Below are positions 1-7,573 of a stretch of DNA of 8,431 bases, piece after piece. The notes beneath the pieces are model-generated. The model was given only the letters and a program-made list of their open reading frames with translations. It did not search any database and was not told the DNA's origin. A program made the translations under genes and the position numbers. Numbering within the stretch: the stretch's first letter is position 1; every line of letters starts with the position of its first letter. The stretch is from an uncultured Bacteroides sp. (GTDB taxonomy: Bacteria; Bacteroidota; Bacteroidia; Bacteroidales; Bacteroidaceae): positions 1-8,431 of the forward strand of contig URWP01000116.1 in assembly GCA_900551645.1 (NCBI GenBank), read 5' to 3'.

Positions 1-125
1 TCGGCTGCAGTATGTTTATAAGTTCCCCGAATCTGTTCCAGCATATCTGCCGAGATTCCCCCTTGCTGTGCCTGTGCACCCAAAGCTACTGCCATAAGGC
101 ATGCCAAAGTTGTTTGTTTTTTCAT
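1..125 (-). CDS. Exported protein, N-terminal fragment; possible C1-family aminopeptidase (PepC/bleomycin hydrolase-like)
   Basis: The window edge cuts this gene after 41 codons. It reads from an ATG at 125 and begins with a typical signal peptide: two lysines, a hydrophobic stretch (residues 5-16), and an A-Q-A cleavage site followed by Q20. An early cysteine (residue 9) is not in a good lipobox, so a lipoprotein is unlikely. The mature start, QGGISADMLEQIRGTYKH, resembles the N-terminus of exported Bacteroidales cysteine aminopeptidases of family C1 (PepC/bleomycin hydrolase-like), which would trim peptides in the periplasm. This rests on remembered similarity over about 20 residues. The Cys-His-Asn catalytic residues lie outside the window, so the function is tentative. 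The gene lies 93 bases downstream of nhaC on the same strand but has a good promoter candidate of its own. There is no obvious Shine-Dalgarno sequence, as is common in this phylum. Confidence 0.6.
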   Translation of the reverse strand, partial: MKKQTTLACLMAVALGAQAQQGGISADMLEQIRGTYKHTAA

Positions 126-153
126 GGATTGTTAAAGTTATCTATATGGGCAA

Positions 154-187
154 CAAAAATAATTAAATTCCAGGAAATCTAAAAAAT
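154..187 (-). promoter_or_regulatory. Predicted Bacteroides-type promoter for the signal-peptide protein
   Basis: On the minus strand, TATTTTTG at 161-154 matches the Bacteroides -7 consensus TAnnTTTG exactly. A TTTT at 184-181 matches three of four bases of the -33 element TTTG, with a 19-base spacer inside the usual 19-21 range. Transcription would begin near 147 and give a leader of about 20 bases before the ATG at 125. The region is AT-rich, so a chance match is possible. Confidence 0.45.
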
Positions 188-218
188 TACCTTTCCCTTT
201 CTTGCTATTTTCATAAAT

Positions 219-1676
219 TCAAGCTTCCGGTTTTACCGTACAGCCAGGTTTTACGATTCTATAACCGATGGCAGCTACCAAAATACTCATTAGCGGACTG
301 ATATAATTGAAGAAGCAATATGGCAGATAGACCAATGTAGGCACTCCCAGAATAGTAGCCTGAGTCATACCGCATGTATTCCAAGGAATCAATACAGAAG
401 TAACCGTCACAGCATCCTCCGTTGTACGGCTCAGCAATCTTGATTCATATCCTTCTTTTTCATAAATACCTTTAAACATATTGCCCGTCAGAATAATGGA
501 AATATACTGGTCGGCCGTAGCCAGATTAAGAAAAAGTCCTGTACCTACAGTAGAAGCCACCAACCCTACCAAGCGATGGGTAAAGCGCACAAATAAAGAA
601 GTAATACTGCCCAACATACCACAAGCAGTCATAGCTCCTCCAAGACACATGGCACAAATAATCAGCCAGATAGTCCCCATCATTCCGCTCATTCCTCGGG
701 TAGCGATCAATTCCCCCAATTCAGGAGTTGGTGCCGCCAAAGATGTAGCCGAATAAAGAGATACAATTGTTCCTTTAAATAAAGCAGTCGCCCGATTGGC
801 ACAGTCACCCGCAATCTCCGTTACTATCTCAGGTTGGAAAATCAGCATAAACACCACTGCCATTAAGGTGGAAAGGAACAACGTAATGATAGAAGGGACC
901 TTCTTGGCTATCAGAATCCCTGTAACCACCGGAACCAGAAGGAGCCACAAAGAAATATGAAAACGTTCTGCCAACCCGTCCGTAAACAAGGCGATATGCT
1001 CTGTAGTATCCATCGTGTGAAAAAATCCGGCAACAGCGAAGAGAATCAACGTTATGGTTAAAGAAGGCACAGTCGTAAACATCATGTAACGGATATGAGT
1101 AAACAACGGAGTATCCGTAACAGAAGATGCCAGCACTGTAGTATCCGACAAAGGGGAAATCTTATCACCAAAATAAGCCCCGGAAATAATGGCACCTGCT
1201 GTCCATCCTTCTGCAAAGCCCTGAGCCTTACCGATACCCATCAACGCAATACCAATGGTGGCAATGGTAGTCCACGAACTACCGGTCATGACAGACACTA
1301 CCGCACAAATGATACAGCATGAAACCAGAAAAAAACGAGGATGAATTATCTGTACACCATAATAAATAAGGGTGGGCACCACTCCACTCAGCATCCACGC
1401 CGCCGAAAGAGCCCCAATGATAAGCAGAATAATCAAGGCTGTACTTACACCCATAATGTTATTGACAATAGCACATTCAAAATCTTTCCAAGGTATCCGA
1501 TAACCTGCCATTCCGACCAACGTACACAAAGCCGTAGTGAAAAGCAGACAAATCTGACTCCCTCCACTCAAAGCATCAGATCCAAAAATGGAAATGGTAA
1601 AGAATAAGAGAACTACTAAAACTAAAATAGGAAGAAAAGACACCCACGGTGATGGAATTTTTTTGTTTTGCATCAT
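219..1676 (-). CDS. nhaC: NhaC-family Na+/H+ antiporter
   Basis: This is a complete 485-residue polytopic inner-membrane protein, of usual length for the NhaC family. These proteins exchange cytoplasmic Na+ for external H+. Some relatives (MleN type) instead couple malate/lactate exchange, and sequence alone does not exclude that. Visible family signatures are TGSSWTTIATIGIAL (131-145), GAYFGDKISPLSDTT (166-180) with its conserved Asp and Ser residues, and SRTTEDAVTVTSVLIPWNTC (416-435). About eleven or twelve hydrophobic segments are spread from residue 12 to 473, with short charged loops near 221-240, 283-302 and 403-420. Two ATGs are adjacent (MM), so the start could be one codon later. 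No Shine-Dalgarno sequence is evident. The gene is transcribed divergently from tamB across a 335-base region. The next gene on its strand starts 93 bases downstream, and no convincing terminator lies between them. Confidence 0.93.
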   Translation of the reverse strand: MMQNKKIPSPWVSFLPILVLVVLLFFTISIFGSDALSGGSQICLLFTTALCTLVGMAGYRIPWKDFECAIVNNIMGVSTALIILLIIGALSAAWMLSGVVPTLIYYGVQIIHPRFFLVSCCIICAVVSVMTGSSWTTIATIGIALMGIGKAQGFAEGWTAGAIISGAYFGDKISPLSDTTVLASSVTDTPLFTHIRYMMFTTVPSLTITLILFAVAGFFHTMDTTEHIALFTDGLAERFHISLWLLLVPVVTGILIAKKVPSIITLFLSTLMAVVFMLIFQPEIVTEIAGDCANRATALFKGTIVSLYSATSLAAPTPELGELIATRGMSGMMGTIWLIICAMCLGGAMTACGMLGSITSLFVRFTHRLVGLVASTVGTGLFLNLATADQYISIILTGNMFKGIYEKEGYESRLLSRTTEDAVTVTSVLIPWNTCGMTQATILGVPTLVYLPYCFFNYISPLMSILVAAIGYRIVKPGCTVKPEA

Positions 1677-1756
1677 TACTTATTACTTTTATTTGCTTTT
1701 GTTACCAGTACCGAAACGCCATCGGTCTTCCTGGTTTTTATTTTTCTATTTCCATG

Positions 1757-1788
1757 CAAAATTCTGAATATATTTTCAATTTATCACA
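1757..1788 (-). promoter_or_regulatory. Weak candidate promoter for nhaC
   Basis: On the minus strand, GAATTTTG at 1764-1757 matches five of the six fixed positions of TAnnTTTG. TGTG at 1788-1785 matches three of four bases of the -33 element TTTG, with a 20-base spacer. This would give a leader of roughly 75 bases before the nhaC start at 1676. It is the best match I found by eye on this strand, but neither box is perfect. Confidence 0.25.
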
Positions 1789-1949
1789 ATTATTCTTTCA
1801 CAATTCAGCTTTTTTAATCTTTTATTTACCCTTAGGAAGTTAAAAATGAATATTTATAATATTTACATACATTCTTTCAACGCAATACATTGTTCATTCA
1901 CTATGCATTCAGATACTTCATAATAAGATAACCTAAATAAAATTCTTAA

Positions 1950-1980
1950 AAACTCTCTCCATTTATCGGAAACTTTCTCC
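1950..1980 (+). repeat. Direct repeat AAACTYTCTCC, two copies at 20-base offset
   Basis: AAACTCTCTCC at 1950-1960 and AAACTTTCTCC at 1970-1980 differ at one base of eleven. The offset is exactly 20 bases, about two helical turns, so both copies face the same side of the DNA. They lie immediately upstream of the predicted tamB -7 element. This is compatible with a dimeric or tandem regulator site, but chance in AT-rich DNA is not excluded. Confidence 0.45.
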
Positions 1981-1984
1981 GATA
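1964..1984. promoter_or_regulatory. Inverted repeat TATCGGA-N7-TCCGATA, possible operator at the tamB promoter
   Basis: The arms at 1964-1970 and 1978-1984 are perfect 7-base reverse complements separated by AACTTTC. The element covers the place where the -33 box of the tamB promoter should be and ends five bases before the -7 box. As DNA it is a plausible dimeric protein-binding site. If transcription starts near 2003, it lies upstream of the transcript and would not act as an RNA hairpin. Confidence 0.45.
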
Positions 1985-1988
1985 TTTG

Positions 1989-1996
1989 TACTTTTG
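1989..1996 (+). promoter_or_regulatory. Predicted -7 element of the tamB-aguA-aguB transcript
   Basis: TACTTTTG is an exact match to the Bacteroides -7 consensus TAnnTTTG. No good TTTG occurs 19-21 bases upstream. The nearest candidate is TTTA at 1962-1965, with a 23-base spacer. Transcription would begin near 2003, leaving a leader of only about nine bases before the tamB ATG. The weak -33 box, together with the repeats over it, hints at activator dependence or an alternative sigma factor. Confidence 0.5.
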
Positions 1997-2011
1997 TATG
2001 TTTAAAAACTT

Positions 2012-5000
2012 ATGAGCCATTTCGTTCGCATAAAACATACTATCCGACTCACAGCCATCTTGCTGTTGACACTCTATTTCGGAATTATACTGGCGCTGAA
2101 CATTCCCTTTGTACAGCGAAAGCTTTCTGTTATTGCGTCAAACGAACTCTCCCAATTATTTCACACAGAAGTCTCTATCGGAAATATCGATTTAGGATTA
2201 CTGAACCGTATCATCATCAGCGATTTACGAGTAAAGGATCAAGCAGGAGCGGACTTGTTGTACATTCCCCGATTTTCGGCTAAAATTGATGTTCCGGCAC
2301 TCAGCCAACAAAAGGTCCGTGTCAACAGTGTACAGTTATTCGGACTGGAAGCCAGACTACAGAAGACCTCTCCTACCAGCGAACCTAACTTTCAATTCAT
2401 CATTGATGCACTGGCATCGAAAGATACAGTAAAGAAAGAAAAAAACATTGACCTGCGTATCAATTCTATATTGATTCGCAGGGGACATATTGCATACGAC
2501 GTACTGACAGCCCCCACCACTCCAGGAAAATTCAATGCAAGTCATTTAAATATCAATGAGTTTTCAGCTATGCTTTCACTGAAAGCCTTAACTTCCGATT
2601 CTCTCAATGCCCATATACGGCGTATGAGTTTTACCGAGCATAGCGGCTTTCACCTGAAACAACTTTCTGTAGGGGTCATGGCTAACCGACATTATTTACG
2701 TACAATGAGATTTACACTTGAGCTGCCGAATTCTACCTTAAAAATAGATACCCTAGTAGCTCAATTCACAGATATGTCCCAATTGACCAGCCTGTCTGAT
2801 ACTCTTACATACCGTGGACGCCTACATGCTGATGTCGCTTTATCTGACCTACAGGCGTTTGTTCCCGCATTTCATGAAGTTACAAGTCCGTTCCAGGTAG
2901 GTATGGCATTCTACGGAAAAGGGAAACAGATTTCACTGTCAAAACTCCGTATCACGACTCCGGGAAAAGGGTTGGACATTGATATCAACGGACAAATGGA
3001 CGGTAGTGACCCTACCCGAGAACCACACTTCTACAGTGAAATAGCTAAAGCAGAAATCGGTTCTGAAGGTATTGGATGGATTTTACGCAATTTCACCGGA
3101 AAGACAGACATTCCTCCCGTATTGAAGAATATCGAGTTTATTCGATTTAACGGTAAAATTTCAGGAATACCCTCTCAATTGACAATGCATGGCGAAATCC
3201 GTTCAGATGTGGGAGCTATTCACACCAATGTCACCATGCACAAGAATCCCCAGACACAGATACGAAATTTTTCTGGTCATGTGGCTAGTGACAGTCTACA
3301 ATTAGGAAAACTTCTCGGAAAAGAAGAAATATTGGGTAATACCTCCTTCGATTTAAATCTGAATGGACTAAAATACCAAAATGGACATGCTTCCTCCTAC
3401 ATCAAAGGACACATCTCCACATTGGAATACAAACAATATGCATACAAGGACATCTCGTTGGATGGAGAATATAATCCAGGAGGATTCAACGGACGTTTGT
3501 ATATGGATGATGAGAACGGTTCCATACACATCGACGGCAGTTTCCTGACTGAAAAGAAATCACCGGATTTCAACCTGAAAGCTACAGTACGCAATTTCCG
3601 TCCTCACGATCTGCATCTTACTGAAAAATATGAGAATACAGGCATTTCACTCAATATCAATGCCGATTTTACCGGTCATAACATTGATGATATGCAAGGG
3701 TTCATAGCTATTGACAGTCTTTTACTGGATAATCCGGATACAGAAAAGAGCTACTTTCTACAAAGTTTCCGTGTTTCTGCCGATAAAATCAGTGAAGAGG
3801 GAAAAAGACTAAGTATCCGTTCACCTTTCTTGAACGGCGATTTACAGGGCAGATATTCCTATCAAACTATCTGGCCCAGTATTCTACGTATCTTAACCAG
3901 ATACTTGCCTTCCCTTTTCCCAACTGACAAAAAACTACCGGAATCAACCAACAATTTCCACTTTAATCTCAACTTGAATAACAGTGAGTTTTTGCAAAAG
4001 GTTTTAGATATTCCCCTGCAATTAGACATGCCGGTCACATTGAATGGATATTTCGATGATAAAGATCAGACGCTTGATGTCAAAGGAGCCTTTCCGCAAT
4101 TTTATTACAAAGGTGGCTATTATGAATCGGGTAATCTGCTATTAAAAAACTCCGGAGACAAACTGGAAGGACTAATACGCACCACGCTCCAGACCAACAA
4201 GGGAGCAATGATTAACTTAGCATTGAACACTTTAGTAAAGAACGACCTATTGTACACAAATCTTTATTGGGGGAACAATGCCCAAGTGACTTATAGCGGA
4301 AGAATTGGGGCCATCACTCAGTTTAACCATCCGGAAAAACATGGAAAGTTACGTACACAGATTGATTTACAGCCTAGTAAGTTCATTGTTAATGACACCG
4401 TATGGAACGTTCATCCCGCAACTATCCGGATTGAACAAGACACAGTTGAGATAAACAATTTTCTGTTCGAGCATAGTAATCAGTTCTTGAAAATCAACGG
4501 CCGATTAGGAAAAACGGAAGCCGACTCCTGTCTGGTAGATTTACAGAACATTAACCTGCAATATGTCATGGACATCATTCAGTTCCATGCTGTCAAGTTC
4601 TATGCATTGGTCAGCGGGAAAGTACATCTGAAACATGTACTGGCAGAACCAGACATACTGGCGGATCTGGAAGCGAAAGACTTTTCATTAAACGACGCTT
4701 TACTGGGACAGGCAAAAATCGGAGGAGTCTGGGACAAGGAAATCGGAGGTATCCGACTGAATGCTGATATTTGGAACGATACAGTGTTCACCCGAGTAAA
4801 CGGTTACGTTTCCCCAAAATTGAAAGGACTGGATTTGAATATTGAAGCCGGCGGAACTGACCTTGCTTTCCTACAACCGTTTATCAAAGGCATTTTCAGC
4901 GATACACATGGAGCAGCTTATGGAAATGTACGATTGTTTGGTCCTTTCTCAGGACTCGACCTTGAAGGTGATGTCAAGGCGAACATGGGATTCAAGGTAG

Positions 5001-6478
5001 ATATCCTTAATACCTATTTTGAGGCAAAAACTGATTCCGTACATATTACTCCAGGGTCTTTCCAATTCAAGAATGTACAACTAAAAGATTCTGAAGGACA
5101 TACAGGAACAGTTAATGGTGAGTTGAGCCATACTAAACTGAAGAACCTGGCTTACCGGTTTCGGTTCAATGCCCGAAACATGCTGGTCTATTCTACAGAT
5201 GAAGCCAGCCCTGAATTTCCATTTTATGGCCACATTTACAGCACCGGTAACGTCTCTTTGCGCGGAGGAGACAATACATTGGTTGTAGAAGGAGATGTGC
5301 GGGCCGATAACCGAACTTCTTTCACCTATGTACTGGGAGCCGCAGCTGAAGCTACCAGTAATCAATTCATTACCTTTATCGATAAAACACCTCGAAGAAG
5401 GCAAGAAGTAGAAGTTCCTGATTTCTTCCATACAAGAGCAAAAACGGCTCAAGAGGAAAACGATACCCCGATGGACATACATATCAACCTACAGATTGAA
5501 CCAACAGAACAGGCACAAATGAGAATTATTATGGACCCGGTAGCTGGTGACAACATATCAGGAACGGGTACCGGGAATCTGCGTATCAGCTTTTTTAATA
5601 AAGGAGAATTTCAGATTTTTGGAAACTATATCATATCTGAAGGTATTTATAAGTTAAGCATGCAGAATGTTATCCGAAAGGATTTCATCCTAAGTCCAGG
5701 AGGTACGGTAACTTTCAACGGAGACCCGAGAACAGCCAACCTAAATGTACAGGCCATTTATACTGTCAATTCTGCCTCTCTGAATGATTTGATTCAGGAT
5801 GCCACCACATCCCGGGGTAATATCCGTGTGAACTGCATCATGAACCTGAGCGGTCCAATGACCTCACCCAATCTGTCATTCGATCTGGAATTGCCTACTG
5901 TCAATGAAGAAGATCAGGAACTGGTACGCAGTCTGACCAGTACAGAAGACCAGATGAATACCCAGATCATTTATTTGCTTGGTATCGGTAAGTTTTACCC
6001 CTATGATAACGGTGCAGGAAACGCCCAGTCATCGGCAACCAGTTCGTTGGCATTCAGCACTCTCTCAGGTCAGTTGAACAATATGCTTTCACAAGTAATT
6101 GACAGCCAGAACTGGAACTTCGGTACTAACCTCAGTACCGGACAGAACGGTTGGAACAACGTAGAGGCAGAAGCCTTCCTGTCAGGACGATTGCTGAACA
6201 ACCGCCTGATTCTGAACGGTAATTTCGGTTATAAGGAGAATACATTGGCCAATACCAACTTCATCGGTGACTTCGAAGCTATCTGGCTGTTGACACGTAA
6301 CGGAGAGTTCCGCTTACGTGGATATAATCAAACTAATGACCGCTATTTTACTAAGTCAACCTTGACTACCCAAGGTATCGGTCTGATTTACAAAAAAGAC
6401 TTCACAGACTGGAAAGAATTGCTTGACTGGTTTCTGCATCGCAGAAGAATACGAAACTCAAGTTCTGAAAAGAAATAA
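2012..6478 (+). CDS. tamB: TamB-type translocation/assembly module protein (AsmA-like, DUF490)
   Basis: This is a 1488-residue envelope protein. A basic N-terminus and one hydrophobic segment (about residues 12-32) form an inner-membrane signal anchor, and the rest should be periplasmic. Residues 33 to about 1080 are the long beta-rich, AsmA-like region typical of bridge-like lipid-transport proteins. From about 1090 to 1465 lies the TamB (DUF490) C-terminal domain, with GTGTGNLRISF (around 1183), PGGTVTFNGDPR (around 1229) and the LPTVNEEDQELVRSL segment (around 1295). In Proteobacteria TamB pairs with the outer-membrane protein TamA and has roles in outer-membrane protein assembly and phospholipid transport. 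In Bacteroidota a lipoprotein TamA relative (TamL) is the known partner, but none is in this window. The protein ends in a basic tail (HRRRIRNSSSEKK). The ATG is chosen because it directly precedes the anchor and follows the promoter. The next gene starts 22 bases downstream. Confidence 0.93.
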   Translation: MSHFVRIKHTIRLTAILLLTLYFGIILALNIPFVQRKLSVIASNELSQLFHTEVSIGNIDLGLLNRIIISDLRVKDQAGADLLYIPRFSAKIDVPALSQQKVRVNSVQLFGLEARLQKTSPTSEPNFQFIIDALASKDTVKKEKNIDLRINSILIRRGHIAYDVLTAPTTPGKFNASHLNINEFSAMLSLKALTSDSLNAHIRRMSFTEHSGFHLKQLSVGVMANRHYLRTMRFTLELPNSTLKIDTLVAQFTDMSQLTSLSDTLTYRGRLHADVALSDLQAFVPAFHEVTSPFQVGMAFYGKGKQISLSKLRITTPGKGLDIDINGQMDGSDPTREPHFYSEIAKAEIGSEGIGWILRNFTGKTDIPPVLKNIEFIRFNGKISGIPSQLTMHGEIRSDVGAIHTNVTMHKNPQTQIRNFSGHVASDSLQLGKLLGKEEILGNTSFDLNLNGLKYQNGHASSYIKGHISTLEYKQYAYKDISLDGEYNPGGFNGRLYMDDENGSIHIDGSFLTEKKSPDFNLKATVRNFRPHDLHLTEKYENTGISLNINADFTGHNIDDMQGFIAIDSLLLDNPDTEKSYFLQSFRVSADKISEEGKRLSIRSPFLNGDLQGRYSYQTIWPSILRILTRYLPSLFPTDKKLPESTNNFHFNLNLNNSEFLQKVLDIPLQLDMPVTLNGYFDDKDQTLDVKGAFPQFYYKGGYYESGNLLLKNSGDKLEGLIRTTLQTNKGAMINLALNTLVKNDLLYTNLYWGNNAQVTYSGRIGAITQFNHPEKHGKLRTQIDLQPSKFIVNDTVWNVHPATIRIEQDTVEINNFLFEHSNQFLKINGRLGKTEADSCLVDLQNINLQYVMDIIQFHAVKFYALVSGKVHLKHVLAEPDILADLEAKDFSLNDALLGQAKIGGVWDKEIGGIRLNADIWNDTVFTRVNGYVSPKLKGLDLNIEAGGTDLAFLQPFIKGIFSDTHGAAYGNVRLFGPFSGLDLEGDVKANMGFKVDILNTYFEAKTDSVHITPGSFQFKNVQLKDSEGHTGTVNGELSHTKLKNLAYRFRFNARNMLVYSTDEASPEFPFYGHIYSTGNVSLRGGDNTLVVEGDVRADNRTSFTYVLGAAAEATSNQFITFIDKTPRRRQEVEVPDFFHTRAKTAQEENDTPMDIHINLQIEPTEQAQMRIIMDPVAGDNISGTGTGNLRISFFNKGEFQIFGNYIISEGIYKLSMQNVIRKDFILSPGGTVTFNGDPRTANLNVQAIYTVNSASLNDLIQDATTSRGNIRVNCIMNLSGPMTSPNLSFDLELPTVNEEDQELVRSLTSTEDQMNTQIIYLLGIGKFYPYDNGAGNAQSSATSSLAFSTLSGQLNNMLSQVIDSQNWNFGTNLSTGQNGWNNVEAEAFLSGRLLNNRLILNGNFGYKENTLANTNFIGDFEAIWLLTRNGEFRLRGYNQTNDRYFTKSTLTTQGIGLIYKKDFTDWKELLDWFLHRRRIRNSSSEKK

Positions 6479-6500
6479 ACATAAAAACATATCATAACAC

Positions 6501-7535
6501 ATGAAAAAAGACTTTTTTTTACCGGCCGAATGGCATCCGCAAAGCTGTATCCAATTGACGTGGCCCCACGCTGATACGGACTGGGCCTATATGCTGGAAG
6601 AAGTAGAAGCCTGCTTTCTACAACTGGCCACTGAAATAGCTACTCGCCAACCATTGCTACTGATAGCTCCGGAGTTTCCAGATGTACTGGAAAATACTCC
6701 CTTTCGTCATAATATCCATTATTTTCCCTGCCCGACTAACGATACATGGGCACGCGACCACGGGTTTATCACTCTGCTTGACACAAACAAACAGCCCCTT
6801 CTTTTGGATTTCTGCTTCAACGGTTGGGGAATGAAATTTGCCGCTTGCAAGGATAATCAGATCAACTCCCATTTGTATAAAAGTGGTATACTGAACGGTA
6901 CTTACATCAACTGCCGAAATTTTGTGCTCGAAGGAGGATCTATTGAGAGCGACGGAGAAGGTACCTTGCTTACCACTGCACCTTGCTTGTTGGCCCCCAA
7001 TCGCAACGATACACTTTCCAAAGCCGAAATTGAGGTCTATCTAAAAGAACGGTTTAACCTCCAGCAAATATTGTGGTTAGAAGACGGTTACCTCGCTGGA
7101 GATGACACAGACAGTCATGTAGATACCCTTGCCCGACTCTGTCCGAACCATACCATTGTTTATGTACAATGTACCGATTCCACCGATGAGCATTACGAAG
7201 CTCTGCATCGCATGGAAAAACAGTTAAAGAGCTTCCGTACACTCGAAGGGATTCCTTATCGTCTGCTTCCGTTACCTATGGCAGCTCCAGTTTATACTGA
7301 TGGTGAACGCTTACCTGCTACCTACGCCAACTTCCTCATCATGAACGAAGCAATATTATATCCAACCTATAATCAACCTGAAAAGGATATAGAAGCTGCC
7401 CGTGTACTGTCCATTGCTTTTCCAAATCACGAAATTATAGGAGTAGACTGCCGTGCCCTCATCAAACAGCACGGTTCCTTACATTGCGTCACCATGCAAT
7501 ATCCTGAAGGAGTTTTCCCATCTAAAACAAAATAA
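6501..7535 (+). CDS. aguA: Agmatine deiminase (agmatine iminohydrolase)
   Basis: This 344-residue protein has no signal peptide and so is cytoplasmic. It belongs to the PAD_porph (peptidyl-arginine deiminase, Porphyromonas-type) branch of the guanidine-modifying superfamily. It should hydrolyse agmatine to N-carbamoylputrescine and ammonia. Visible active-site elements are W-A-R-D-H (83-87, Asp86), E-G-G (144-146), S-H-V-D (205-208, His206) and the nucleophile Cys329 in QHGSLHCVTMQ. The last loop differs from the G-G-G-N-I-H-C form common in plant and Pseudomonas enzymes, and S-H-V-D replaces the usual G-H-V-D, but the catalytic residues remain. Peptidyl-arginine deiminases share this fold but are exported. 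The lack of a leader and the adjacent aguB favour agmatine as substrate. The gene lies 22 bases after tamB and 38 bases before aguB. A run of eight T residues follows the start closely. Confidence 0.9.
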   Translation: MKKDFFLPAEWHPQSCIQLTWPHADTDWAYMLEEVEACFLQLATEIATRQPLLLIAPEFPDVLENTPFRHNIHYFPCPTNDTWARDHGFITLLDTNKQPLLLDFCFNGWGMKFAACKDNQINSHLYKSGILNGTYINCRNFVLEGGSIESDGEGTLLTTAPCLLAPNRNDTLSKAEIEVYLKERFNLQQILWLEDGYLAGDDTDSHVDTLARLCPNHTIVYVQCTDSTDEHYEALHRMEKQLKSFRTLEGIPYRLLPLPMAAPVYTDGERLPATYANFLIMNEAILYPTYNQPEKDIEAARVLSIAFPNHEIIGVDCRALIKQHGSLHCVTMQYPEGVFPSKTK

Positions 7536-7573
7536 ATCAACAAAGACAACCACTCAAAAACAAGATACAAAAC

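Larger units (their letters stand above)
1677..2011. other. Divergent intergenic control region between nhaC and tamB
   Basis: This is 335 bases of AT-rich non-coding sequence between two divergent starts, so it must hold the promoters for both directions. The tamB-proximal end (1950-1996) holds the strongest signals, listed separately. A short palindromic AT element, AATATT-TAT-AATATT, lies at 1849-1863. Near-copies of ATACATT(C/G) occur at 1867 and 1885. No open reading frame here looks like a gene. No tRNA, riboswitch or strong terminator hairpin is apparent by eye. Confidence 0.7.

Noticed and set aside
173..193. Possible terminator hairpin between nhaC and the signal-peptide gene
   Set aside because: The stem is only seven pairs with one mismatch and is mostly A-T, with a seven-base loop and no following T run. 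It also overlaps the predicted promoter.
1649..1843. 64-codon plus-strand frame overlapping the nhaC start and the intergenic region
   Set aside because: Its first part is antisense to nhaC and the rest is AT-rich intergenic DNA. The composition (many F, I, L, C) reflects poly-T tracts, and it resembles no family I know.
1849..1863. AATATT-TAT-AATATT as an operator
   Set aside because: AATATT is its own reverse complement and such strings are frequent in AT-rich intergenic DNA, so it is weak evidence by itself.
5081..5482. 133-codon minus-strand frame inside tamB
   Set aside because: It is wholly antisense to a well-supported coding region, in the conserved TamB C-terminal part, and shows no recognisable domain.
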